NCBI RefSeq assembly: GCF_026262505.1
Contig: NC_067204.1
Location: 7,783,797-7,847,796, forward strand
Direction of reading: 5' to 3'
DNA: 64,000 bases
Origin: Trichomonas vaginalis G3
Taxonomy: Eukaryota > Parabasalia > Trichomonadida > Trichomonadidae
Program-made: the position numbers and the translations under genes
Notes under the pieces: generated by a model
Database searches by the model: none
What the model was told of the DNA's origin: nothing
Seen by the model: the letters and a program-made list of their open reading frames with translations, nothing else
Part shown: one piece after another, positions 17,061 through 26,414 of the stretch
Position numbering within the stretch: position 1 is the first letter of the stretch
Layout of the letters: every line of letters starts with the position of its first letter

Positions 17061-19943
17061 TCATTGTCTGAATAAGATGTTTGTTACAACATCTTCGATT
17101 GAATCATTCTCTTCAAGTCCAAGAAGCGACCTCAAATGAATATCAGAATTTCTTAGCTTATTCAATTGAGAACTAGCTTGGTCAATTATTTCGCGAGTTT
17201 TTTGCATGTCAAGCTTACTTCTAGCATCATAAAATTGCTTGAAACTAGTTCCTATCATTCCGAAGATGTTTCGAAGTTCAGATTCATGTTGAACTTTCAT
17301 TGCATCGATATCGTGCGTAAACTTTTCAGAAATACTCATATTTTCAGCTTCATACTTGGTTTGGATATGCTTTGTATCATTATTATACCTTTGCTTCATA
17401 TCATTGTACATCGTATTAAGCATTTCTTTCTCTTCATCAGAGTTCTTTATTTGCTTCTGAAGTCTTTTGATCATTGTTGTTTGGCCTGTTAACTTTTGCA
17501 TTTGTTGAGTAATTTCAAGCTGCAATCCTTCATTTACCTTCGATAGCCTCTCTATTTTATGCTTTAATTCATTCACTAAAGAATTATTTGATTCATCATT
17601 GACAGGCGGAGTTTCAATTTCTTTATTATTTTGAGCAGAAAGAAGTCTTGCAATTTCTGATTTTAGTTTCTTATTGATATCTTTCTTTCTCTTCAGTGAT
17701 TTAGAAAGATTTTCAACTGTTGATTCTAATTCTGCATTCATTTCTTCCATTTCTTTGATCTTTAACTCGTAAAGCTTCTTTTCTTTCTCATACTTTCTCT
17801 CAGCTAACTTTGCATGGAAATCAAGACTTTCTTTATTCTTTTTATCTTCAAGTGACTTCGCATTCGATTGCAATGCAATTTTCTGTCCTGCAGCTTGTAA
17901 CAGAACTTTTTGCTCATATACTGTTTTGGTTAATTCGCTTACTTTATCTGCTAAAGCTTTATTTGATTCCAATTCTTGTTCATTTTGATCTATTTCGGAT
18001 TTTAGACGAATTATTTCATCATTCATCGATTTATTTTGTTGCAAAAGCCTTGAGATATCATTTTCTTTCATTATAATTTCTTTGTTAAGTTCATCGTTTA
18101 AGTTTTGCAATTGATCAGCTCTCTTGCCTATTTCTTTATAATCTTTAGATTTATCAAACTCTTTACTGAACACTTCCAGTTCAATAATATGTTGATTGAC
18201 TTTTCCAAGCTCTTTCTTGATGTTTGATAGAAAATCTGACTTATAAGATATAACTTCATTGGGAGTTTTCTGAGGAAGTTTCAAGAATGAATTGATTTCA
18301 GACATCAATGAACAAAGTAAATCAGATTTACACATTTCAACTTCTAGATTTGCATTTAATGCTGACAATTGAGATTCGTAGAACTTTGAAACTGTGTATA
18401 ATGATTCACAAATCTTTTGCGGCAAGTGTTTATCCTTGCATGTTACAATTTGTTGAATTTGTTGCTTCAATTCATTCTGTGGACCAAAGTTAGTCCATGC
18501 GCAAATAGGTATTATTTCTGGTTTTATTTTACTCAACTCATCTGAAAGTTTCTGATTTTCATCCTTTAACGCATTGTTATGAGCTTCAGTATCTTTCAGA
18601 ACTGAATTAAGCTTTGAGCTATTCTCCTTCTCTTTCTGAAGATTTTCTATTAGCTTATCATTATCTTGATGCATGCTATTAATGGTTTGTTCTGATTTTT
18701 CATTGTTATGAGTTAATTCTTCGACTTTAATATTCAATAATTTAATCTGCCGTGATAAGTCATCAATTTCATCAGCATCTGCTAATTGCTTTTGAGTTAG
18801 TTCTTTGATCATCTGATCTTTGATCGAATTTTGCTTCTTTTCAGTTTCAAGGGTATTTTTAATTTCTTCGAGCTCATATTTTTGTCTTTCAAGTTGATCA
18901 TTTGAGGATTTGAGATCTTTTTGGGATTGAGCCAAAGATTTTTTAGCATTTACTAACTCTTCATTAACTTGATTTGTCAAATCATCTGATTCTTGAATTT
19001 TTGAAACCAAGTGTTCAGCTTTAGATTTAAATGACTTAAGTTTGTTCTTAAGATCGGTATTTTCATCCTTTAATCCATTAATAATCTCTTCCATTTTTTG
19101 AATTTCGGTTTTATCATCAAGAAGTTGTTGCAATGCCTCAATTCTCTTGTTGAGGTTCTCATTTGTTGATCTAAGGTTACTGTTTTCAATACTAGAAACT
19201 CCCAGCTTCTCTTGAAGATCTGATATCTTATTACTGTTATCATTGGCTAATTTATCCAACTTATTTACGAAGTCTTTCTTAGATTCATTGGCTTGAGTAA
19301 TAGAAGACTGCAATTGCTTTTGCAAATCTTCTATTTGCCTTCTCAATTGAATATTTTCATCTGAAACTTGCTGTATTGTTGAATTTGATTGTAACTCATT
19401 AGAATCTTTCTTTTCAGTATTTAACGACCTGAACAAAGATGGTATTTCTCTTTCAATTTCCTGTAAATTCGAATAATTTGTTGAAAAGAATCGATTCCAT
19501 TGATTAACAAAAGCTGATATGGCGTTTACATTATTAATGATCTCAGTATTCTTTTCGTTTAAGCTTTTCGTTAATTTCGAGTTTTGATTTTTTAGAGTTT
19601 CGATTTGTTTCTTTTGCTCGTCGTTACTCTGCGCAGCAGATAATGATTTAAAGATGGATGCATCCTTAGCATCTTTCTCATTTCTAAGTTGCTGCTCGAG
19701 TTCTGCTGTTTTCCTTTTTTCAATTTGGAGTAGTTTTTGAGTATTTTGCAAATCAACTTTATATGAAGCAATGCTTTCTGTGAGTGTTTGATTTTCATTG
19801 ATAATCTTCTCAAAATCGCTATGCAAATCTTGATTGGACGATAATTCTACTTCTGTATCGAGTGCAAAAGAATAATTATCAGGACTGATCTTATTTTTTC
19901 TAAATTTGTCGCTTGAGCTTAAGCTATTTCCATCATTGAACAT
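17061..19943 (-). CDS. long coiled-coil protein, 961 aa, unidentified
   Basis: Starts MFNDGNSLSSSDKFRKNK at the ATG at 19943; the open frame continues upstream but has no earlier ATG. Nearly the whole length (about 40-930) is Lys/Glu/Gln/Asn/Leu heptad-type coiled coil with a break around residues 480-530 (CAWTNFGPQNELKQ). The short C-terminal region ending LGLEENDSIEDVVTNILFRQ is globular. No membrane segment or signal is seen. Proteins like this act as Golgi, basal-body or cytoskeletal tethers, but no specific family motif (for instance a GRIP domain) could be confirmed. Convergent with the ING gene, 191 bases apart. Confidence 0.8.
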   Translation of the reverse strand: MFNDGNSLSSSDKFRKNKISPDNYSFALDTEVELSSNQDLHSDFEKIINENQTLTESIASYKVDLQNTQKLLQIEKRKTAELEQQLRNEKDAKDASIFKSLSAAQSNDEQKKQIETLKNQNSKLTKSLNEKNTEIINNVNAISAFVNQWNRFFSTNYSNLQEIEREIPSLFRSLNTEKKDSNELQSNSTIQQVSDENIQLRRQIEDLQKQLQSSITQANESKKDFVNKLDKLANDNSNKISDLQEKLGVSSIENSNLRSTNENLNKRIEALQQLLDDKTEIQKMEEIINGLKDENTDLKNKLKSFKSKAEHLVSKIQESDDLTNQVNEELVNAKKSLAQSQKDLKSSNDQLERQKYELEEIKNTLETEKKQNSIKDQMIKELTQKQLADADEIDDLSRQIKLLNIKVEELTHNNEKSEQTINSMHQDNDKLIENLQKEKENSSKLNSVLKDTEAHNNALKDENQKLSDELSKIKPEIIPICAWTNFGPQNELKQQIQQIVTCKDKHLPQKICESLYTVSKFYESQLSALNANLEVEMCKSDLLCSLMSEINSFLKLPQKTPNEVISYKSDFLSNIKKELGKVNQHIIELEVFSKEFDKSKDYKEIGKRADQLQNLNDELNKEIIMKENDISRLLQQNKSMNDEIIRLKSEIDQNEQELESNKALADKVSELTKTVYEQKVLLQAAGQKIALQSNAKSLEDKKNKESLDFHAKLAERKYEKEKKLYELKIKEMEEMNAELESTVENLSKSLKRKKDINKKLKSEIARLLSAQNNKEIETPPVNDESNNSLVNELKHKIERLSKVNEGLQLEITQQMQKLTGQTTMIKRLQKQIKNSDEEKEMLNTMYNDMKQRYNNDTKHIQTKYEAENMSISEKFTHDIDAMKVQHESELRNIFGMIGTSFKQFYDARSKLDMQKTREIIDQASSQLNKLRNSDIHLRSLLGLEENDSIEDVVTNILFRQ

Positions 19944-20530
19944 AGAAAAAGTCTCAATAACAGATTTAGAGATATTTTTAAACGGATACAAAATCCCTTC
20001 AAATTTTAAACTTCAAAAATAAATGCCATATTTCAACCAAAATACGATACAGTTCAACTAGTCATGAAAAATCTAAATTTAAAGCTTTAAAACATATTAG
20101 AATTTGAGAGTTAAAGGTACTTAGACTTTACAGCTTCTTATAATACACGATAGTTAATACTTCTTCATATCATCTAATAATTGATCTTCATTTTTATTCT
20201 ATATCATTGTTTGCAATGATTATTATCAAAATCTAAATAAACAAACAGGGAATCTGAGGAAGATTAACTTTAGACAATTGATATTAACTCATTCCTTTTC
20301 AATATATTGAAAACTAGACTGGTAATGCCTTAATTCTAGATTGAAAAGATCAAACTTGTGTTTGTTATATGTCAATCTTAAAGCTATCTTGATAGAGTAT
20401 GAAATCATATGTGTTTCTTTTATTATATGATAATAATAAGAGAAATATTTTGTTCTATTTAAAAAAAGGAGTAATAATTTTGCATTTGAATAAATTTTTA
20501 TACAATTTTTACAAAGGTATATATGGTATC
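19944..20530. other. intergenic region, nothing supported
   Basis: About 590 bases of AT-rich spacer upstream of the coiled-coil gene and downstream of the REEP-like gene. Short chance frames only; no repeat or structured RNA recognised. Confidence 0.5.
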
Positions 20531-20947
20531 TTAGTTATCAATCTCATCAAGAATCTTATGATATCTTTCGATGAAATTCATGTGAATGTATGATGAAACA
20601 TCTTTTCCTAATTGAGAATTTGATGAGAAATGTGATTTGTAGCCAAATTGGACCAGGAATGGCATCGAGATCATAAATGTGCGAATAAGATTGTCAAAGA
20701 GGATGACAGCTCCATTGAAATCAGAAACAATTAATAACCATAATACAGCAACCTTTGATAAAGTGTAAATCCAGAATGATCCCAAAATAAGATTAATTGT
20801 TTCGATAATTGAGAAAACAAATGCGAAAACAACAAAGTATTTGAGGAAATTATCAATGGATTTACGTCTGGCTAGGGAAACATATAATCTGAATGAAGGG
20901 TAAAGAAGGCCGACTGGATAAAAGATGAGAAAATCGAACCAATTCAT
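20531..20947 (-). CDS. REEP/Yop1 (TB2/DP1/HVA22) family ER membrane protein
   Basis: A 138-residue hydrophobic protein whose sequence follows the TB2/DP1 signature: GLLYPSFRLY, then a charged turn, KYFVVFAFVFSIIE, FWIYTLSKVAVLWLLIV, and a Gly-Ala segment (FNGAVILFDNLIR) near the position of the family's GA-x-x-x-Y. It would insert as paired hairpins in the ER and bend tubules. The start is the ATG at 20947; three further upstream codons are open but begin with TTG. Family members are often 130-200 residues, so the length is complete. The C-terminus (about 100-138) is soluble and charged. Upstream spacer is short (360 bases) and divergent to the 21308 gene. Confidence 0.75.
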   Translation of the reverse strand: MNWFDFLIFYPVGLLYPSFRLYVSLARRKSIDNFLKYFVVFAFVFSIIETINLILGSFWIYTLSKVAVLWLLIVSDFNGAVILFDNLIRTFMISMPFLVQFGYKSHFSSNSQLGKDVSSYIHMNFIERYHKILDEIDN

Positions 20948-21307
20948 TTGTTTCAATTACTATTTTTTTGTTTACATATCGTCCTTATTTTATGTTATAA
21001 AAAAGACGGCTTATTTTTATAGCAAAATTAATAGAATTGAACTGATTACGTTTTATTGGCCATATTAATTTTAAATGTTTGAAATCAATAAATTTTGAAT
21101 TTTCTAAAATGCGCAAACTTCTTAAGCAACATATAGATCATTTTTCAAATAGGATAGGCTATCATATGACCATCTGGAATGCCCAATGAAGGTGAAATTA
21201 AAATTATAAAAAATATGACAACATCATTATCTATAGCTGTAACAATCCGAAAATGCATTTCGTGATCAAATTTTAATATTGTATTCATTTTTATTAATTG
21301 GTATGTT
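20948..21307. promoter_or_regulatory. divergent promoter region with initiator at 21285
   Basis: AT-rich 360-base spacer between two divergent genes. TCATTTTT at 21285-21292 fits the trichomonad initiator TCA(C/T)(A/T) and lies about 20 bases before the ATG at 21308. No equally clear initiator is seen for the REEP-like gene. Nothing else recognised. Confidence 0.45.
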
Positions 21308-22531
21308 ATGATTGCGAATTCAAAACGAATCACCATCTTCATTTTTTCCAAGGCAACACCAATAATCAAATATGATGGAAAATTTGATATTAAATCAACA
21401 AAAACCAATCCAATCCTTAGTAAAATCAATATTGATAACTCAATTAATGATCAATGCACAATCACAGTTGATGACCATAACGAAAAAACCATTGATTTTC
21501 AATTCACAACAATTGAAATGTATGATTTTGATAATTTACAAGAATTATTTTTTGAATCACAATTAATTCAACTATTTAACGAAGAAAGCATCGAAATAAC
21601 TCTTAATTATGTCATATGCTACAATTATATTCATACATTAAAGCATGTTACACCAAATTATAAGGATTATAATAATCATTTAAATTTTATATTGCTAAAT
21701 CTACGACAACACAACCATACATGCTCAAAAATGAAAATTAAAAATCTTTCTCAAAGTATTTTAACATTACTTCTAAATATCAAGAAAAATTTCGTTAAAA
21801 TCGATTTTAGCTTAGCTTTTTTGAAATCAATACTCGAATTTCATTTGAAAGATCTTCTTAACTTATCAAGAATGTATATTTATACTTCGTTGCTTTATTA
21901 TTGGAATAATTTGATTTGTAACTTAAAAACAGAATATGGACAATATAAGATTGATATGAATTTCTTTGATTTATACAATTCACAACTTAATTCAGAGTTT
22001 AATCAAGAAATCATTTCAGATTTTTCATTTTTGGAAAGAATTGCTTTTTACGAGAATCCAGAAGTGTTATTATATGGGTACACATATAGAATGCATAAAT
22101 ATTTTATAGATTTAGCTCCAAAATATGTAGGAAGAATAAATCAAAATAAAGCAGAGAAAATATTAAACGAAAGAATTAGTTTAAACGCGAAATGTGATAT
22201 CAGATATGATTTACTCGAATCTCTCCTTATAGCTTTTGGAATTAATTATGATTTCTCAAAATTTAATAAAATTACTTCTCATTCTGATTCAGAATGGTAT
22301 GATGGACTATGGGAAGATTCATTTGATGAGAATTTTAGGTCATGCAACGGATTTGTAACTTCTTTAGATACTATTTCAGATGTAATTCCTTTTATAGCTC
22401 TTCCTCATGGTCAGATTCAAACTAGAAGTATGACACAGAGAATTACTTCTTCTTCTAAAGTTATTGATTCGGATAAAGAAGTAAAATCATCTAAAACACA
22501 ACGCATCAAAGAAGTAAAATCAAATAAGTAA
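21308..22531 (+). CDS. hypothetical protein, 407 aa
   Basis: Complete frame with ATG at 21308, supported by an initiator match 20 bases upstream. The protein is Asn/Ile/Leu/Tyr-rich and mostly helical in the middle (about 100-330). Its first 70 residues look like beta strands, and the basic Ser/Lys/Thr tail has repeated RITSSS/KEVKS motifs (about 375-407). No signal peptide, membrane span or catalytic motif was found. The very A/T-rich codon use resembles lineage-specific genes. Function not recognised. Confidence 0.7.
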   Translation: MIANSKRITIFIFSKATPIIKYDGKFDIKSTKTNPILSKINIDNSINDQCTITVDDHNEKTIDFQFTTIEMYDFDNLQELFFESQLIQLFNEESIEITLNYVICYNYIHTLKHVTPNYKDYNNHLNFILLNLRQHNHTCSKMKIKNLSQSILTLLLNIKKNFVKIDFSLAFLKSILEFHLKDLLNLSRMYIYTSLLYYWNNLICNLKTEYGQYKIDMNFFDLYNSQLNSEFNQEIISDFSFLERIAFYENPEVLLYGYTYRMHKYFIDLAPKYVGRINQNKAEKILNERISLNAKCDIRYDLLESLLIAFGINYDFSKFNKITSHSDSEWYDGLWEDSFDENFRSCNGFVTSLDTISDVIPFIALPHGQIQTRSMTQRITSSSKVIDSDKEVKSSKTQRIKEVKSNK

Positions 22532-23088
22532 TTAATTTTCATAGAATAAAAATGTAATGTTTGAATTCAGACTATTATTTCTGTTTCTTTTTGCTCAGAG
22601 CTGAGAAGTATATTTAGCAGGCTCTGTGATTCTTGCGCATGCCTTGATATTCCATAAAGGATCACATTTACTTGCTATCGCCAACATAGTTAGAATCTCG
22701 GGATAAAAAAACAAATTTTTATGAGTTGAGTGAATTCTTTAGGCTGATGATGACCTTCTGATAATCAAAATCATTCAAAAATACGAGAAATTACAATAAA
22801 TTTCAAGATTTTGATAATAATTCTATAGAGTAAAAATTTTTGACATGCCATAGAAAATTGATGTGATTATAAACGATTTTTATCGGATATTAGGACAAAT
22901 AAAATATATTAAAAATGCATTATGTAACATTGCAAAAAAGTAAGCAAAAATTTTCCAATGAACGATATCACCTCCCTTAAAATGATCTGATTTATGAAAT
23001 GTAAATATTTCAATTTTTATTTGAAATTTATACCAACGATTTTTTATCTCTAGATGTGATTAAATTTTGTTTCACATCACATTTAATC
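22532..23088. other. intergenic region, with initiator at 23077
   Basis: About 560 bases of spacer. A somewhat GC-richer patch (22595-22700) shows no convincing fold or known RNA motif. TCACATTT at 23077-23084 fits the lineage's initiator and lies 12 bases before the ATG at 23089. Confidence 0.45.
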
Positions 23089-23415
23089 ATGCAAGGCAAT
23101 GCACATTACCCAAAGATAAACTGGAAGCTTTATGTTCCAGTAAAAGGAGAAACTTTGGCTGAAAAAAAGGAAAGACTTCATCATGCAGAAATCGATAAGA
23201 AACGAGTACTCAAACAGCGTGCACGACTCAATAACACAACTGGTCAAGAAGAACGCCTTAAAAACAAAGAGAAAAGATTGAAGAAGCTTGAAGAAAAGCT
23301 CCAGAGGAAAGAAGAGAGACTTAACAAGAAGGAAGACATATTAGACAGAAGAGAAAAGTTGATCAATAAAGAAAGAAAACACAAAGGAAGATTAAGCAGG
23401 AAAGCTTTTCATTAA
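23089..23415 (+). CDS. small charged coiled-coil protein, 108 aa
   Basis: Starts MQGNAHYPKINWKLYVPVKG. The ATG at 23089 is preferred because the frame's earlier opening lacks an ATG and an initiator sits 12 bases before it. After a 25-residue non-charged start the rest is a single Lys/Glu/Arg helix with heptads (LKNKEKRLKKLEEKLQRK and similar), ending in a basic RLSRKAFH. Small, highly charged helices like this may be nuclear or cytoskeletal. No family recognised. Confidence 0.6.
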   Translation: MQGNAHYPKINWKLYVPVKGETLAEKKERLHHAEIDKKRVLKQRARLNNTTGQEERLKNKEKRLKKLEEKLQRKEERLNKKEDILDRREKLINKERKHKGRLSRKAFH

Positions 23416-23475
23416 TTTACTAAATAAATAAAAAATTGAAACTATATTATTCAGTATGATTACTATTTTTAATTG

Positions 23476-25605
23476 TCATTTGTTAATAATATCTTCCCAA
23501 TCTACATTCTTATCGATATTCTGGAGGAATGAAAGAGCCTTCGAGATCATAAGAGAATATTGAGTCAAGTCATCTTTGAACGTTCTTCGGATGTATGAAA
23601 CTGCAGCAACAGTGGCAGCTACATTTCTTCCATATTTATGTTCGATTTTAGTATTAACATTAACGAAATAATCCCATGAACCATCAACATTTTGATCAAA
23701 GATTAACGCATCAGGAGATGTTTCTTCCGAACTTTCCCCAGTCCGTGGGAAAAAGCTTTTGAGAACTGATAAAGTGGAAGCTAGTATTCCATCATCCTTA
23801 TTTTCATCTTTCTTAATATTACATATAGGTGGGTTTGATTTTTGAGATGGCTTTGAAGCTTTTGATTTAAATTGGCGAGGATTGAGATTTGGAGGATCAG
23901 GTGCAACAGAGAACATCATGCCTCTATGAATATAACTATCATAGTTAATTCTCATATCAAGATCCGATTGGTAATTGACTCCGATGTAGGATGTGAATTG
24001 GGAAAGGACACCAGATGCTAATGAATATTCAATGCATTTATTTCTAAGATCAGGGTAATTGAATCTAATAATACACAAACCATATTTCATAACAGAAGTA
24101 TCACTAAAAATCTCTGTTTCAATATCATCGATGATATATCTACTGAATAACTGTTTCATTCCTAGGTTGTCATTACATTTGGAAACTGGAATTGTAAGAC
24201 AAATTTCTTTACTTTGATTGTACCCGCTTATCAATATATTTTCCAAGTAAGAAGATTTGATGAAGAAGCTTTGTGGATTTCTTGCAATCAATGGTGGACA
24301 TGGTGTAGGCCACATTTCTGTCTGATCGCTTTCACCTTGTATAGAAATATTAGTCAATGATGGAGAAATTGCAGATTTCATAAGCTCGACAATCATGTTA
24401 TTCATGTTGTACTCATCAGCAATTAAAACATAATTTCCTCCATTTTTTATGGAAACGTTCTTAATTAAACCAGGATCTGCTCCAGACCCAAGACCAATTG
24501 CAAAAATACGGTTGTTTTCTCTTTCTAATTGTGCCTTTGAACAAATTTCGTCTGAGTTATTAACTTCACCATCTGTTAATAGAAATATCTTTCTAATAAA
24601 TCCTTTTTCCAATTTTTTCTTAAAAACATATTCCAATGGTGACAGAATATCAGTGCCACCCATGTCTGCATTGATACCAGCTATTGCGCTCATTGCATTT
24701 CTGACATTTCTATTTGAATAATCACATATTGAAACAGTTTCTTTATATGAATCGCCGAATTGAATAATTGAAAATCGGCACCCGATTGGTAGGGAATGAA
24801 TCAGTATATTCAAACAGAATTTTGCGTTTCCAATACGTGAGCCTGACATTGAACCTGAACAGTCGATTATGAAATAAAATTCTGATTTTTGTTCTACTTT
24901 TCCTTCGAATTGTGGATATGTAGAAATAGAAATATAACCATCACTCGAAACAGCTATGTTTTTGTCTTCATCTTTGATTAAAGTTTCAATAATAATCGCA
25001 TCTTCTTTAGGAGGTATTTTTGTAACGAAAGTGGCATTGTGACCATCAACAATATTCATAGTTCCATTAGCAGTGACATGAACATTTTTCAATTCTTTCA
25101 TCGTCTTAATTGTTGTCGAAAATTCGAAATTATTTGGAATAGCATATGTAACACGACCTTCTTGGTTTTTGTAAGTAAGAGGGAATTTGTATATATATCC
25201 TTTTTCATTAATATCTGCCAAGAATGAAATTTTCAACTGAATTTCAACTTTTTTGTCCGCTTCGATATTTCCCAAACCGAATGAATCAAGACCATTTCCG
25301 GCATATTGACCAATCATTACCATATATCCATCCCTTTTTGCTTCCTCAAACTCTTCCATGGCTTCCTCTTTTGATCGAAGAATTGGTTTGATAACTTTTT
25401 CGTCAACAATGAATGTTGGATCATACGTGCCGAAACGTAGTTCTCTTGGCATGAAATATATAATGTCTGCTTGACAACCTGTGTTGTTTACAAATTCTTG
25501 CTTAATTGTAAATGAAAGAAATGTATCTTGTTGGATTCCTGTAATACTCAAACCTGTATAAGTAAGGCTTCTCTTGTCATCTACGATAATAGCATCACCA
25601 AGCAT
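23476..25605 (-). CDS. VIT and von Willebrand A domain protein
   Basis: A 709-residue protein with the inter-alpha-trypsin-inhibitor arrangement. The VIT domain (about 10-130) contains the typical FVNNTG, YFMPRE and EEAMEEFEEAKRDGY segments. The VWA domain (about 240-410) has an intact metal site: DCSGS at about 248-252, Thr in GGTD near 318, and Asp in LLTDGE near 343. A C-terminal region follows (410-580 helical/strand; 580-640 Pro/Ser/Lys linker; 640-709 helical). There is no signal peptide, so it is probably cytosolic, like VWA5A/PARP4-type proteins of other protists. The role is presumably metal-dependent protein binding. An initiator TCATTTTTTT at 25613-25622 (minus strand) lies 8-17 bases upstream of the ATG at 25605. 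Confidence 0.88.
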   Translation of the reverse strand: MLGDAIIVDDKRSLTYTGLSITGIQQDTFLSFTIKQEFVNNTGCQADIIYFMPRELRFGTYDPTFIVDEKVIKPILRSKEEAMEEFEEAKRDGYMVMIGQYAGNGLDSFGLGNIEADKKVEIQLKISFLADINEKGYIYKFPLTYKNQEGRVTYAIPNNFEFSTTIKTMKELKNVHVTANGTMNIVDGHNATFVTKIPPKEDAIIIETLIKDEDKNIAVSSDGYISISTYPQFEGKVEQKSEFYFIIDCSGSMSGSRIGNAKFCLNILIHSLPIGCRFSIIQFGDSYKETVSICDYSNRNVRNAMSAIAGINADMGGTDILSPLEYVFKKKLEKGFIRKIFLLTDGEVNNSDEICSKAQLERENNRIFAIGLGSGADPGLIKNVSIKNGGNYVLIADEYNMNNMIVELMKSAISPSLTNISIQGESDQTEMWPTPCPPLIARNPQSFFIKSSYLENILISGYNQSKEICLTIPVSKCNDNLGMKQLFSRYIIDDIETEIFSDTSVMKYGLCIIRFNYPDLRNKCIEYSLASGVLSQFTSYIGVNYQSDLDMRINYDSYIHRGMMFSVAPDPPNLNPRQFKSKASKPSQKSNPPICNIKKDENKDDGILASTLSVLKSFFPRTGESSEETSPDALIFDQNVDGSWDYFVNVNTKIEHKYGRNVAATVAAVSYIRRTFKDDLTQYSLMISKALSFLQNIDKNVDWEDIINK

Positions 25606-26414
25606 AAGGGGAAAAAAAATGAACTGACCTTGAAATGTTTCAAAATTTATTTACCACAGAATAAAAAGTAGTGATAAAATTGATAATATAATTGCATCGA
25701 TTGTGAATTATATTAGTCGCTCACAAACACTTGATCTGATGGTTTTAATCAATCATTGATATAAGAAGACAGAAATCATTCTATAAAAGATTTTATAGCA
25801 ATTACATTACCAGTAGCATTCGCAAAATTTTGAAAATTCAGAATTGAATATCCATTGATTGAATTTTACCACCTTTTATTCAATTACGTTTCATTTCTGT
25901 TGTCAGAAATTTGAATTAAAGTCAGTCAGACGTAGGTGCATTCTTAAAGCATTTTGTGTATTTTAAATTTATTTTAGGATTCTTGCCTAAAATTGATTTG
26001 AGCACAAACAATTATTGATCCAAATTTAAAAACAACGACTGAATGGTATTACTGACTATTATTTGATCCACTTTCAAAATATTACACTTAAAAAGCAAAT
26101 TTTGCCATTGTTTCGATCATTCAGCTTCATATTTACAATTTCAATTCCTGTTCGAATTATGAAAGTAAGCTTCTTATATAAGAGATTTGATTCTATTTTG
26201 CACAAAGAATCTTATCATATGTACAAAATTGAGATATCAGAAGATCAAGATAAACCATCATCTTCAAGAGTCAAAAAAGTTCTTCAATCAATTTCTAGAC
26301 CCAAGCTACAAAGATTTTATTCTAAAGAGTTTATACACATATAGTTTTGGTGTCAAAACTCTATTATTCATGTATTGATTCATAAAATAAAGATGATTTT
26401 TTTTTTTCAAAAAA
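25606..26414. other. intergenic region with a doubtful 61-codon frame
   Basis: About 810 bases between divergent genes. A 61-codon plus-strand frame with ATG at 26159 (ending 26344; MKVSFLYKRF start, Ser/Lys/Arg-rich) has protein-like composition but no supporting family or initiator, so it is not called as a gene. A TTTTCAAAAAAATG context immediately precedes the next gene. Confidence 0.4.

Noticed and set aside
22595-22700. GC-richer patch as a possible structured RNA
   Set aside because: No stable nested fold, Sm site or box C/D spacing could be drawn.
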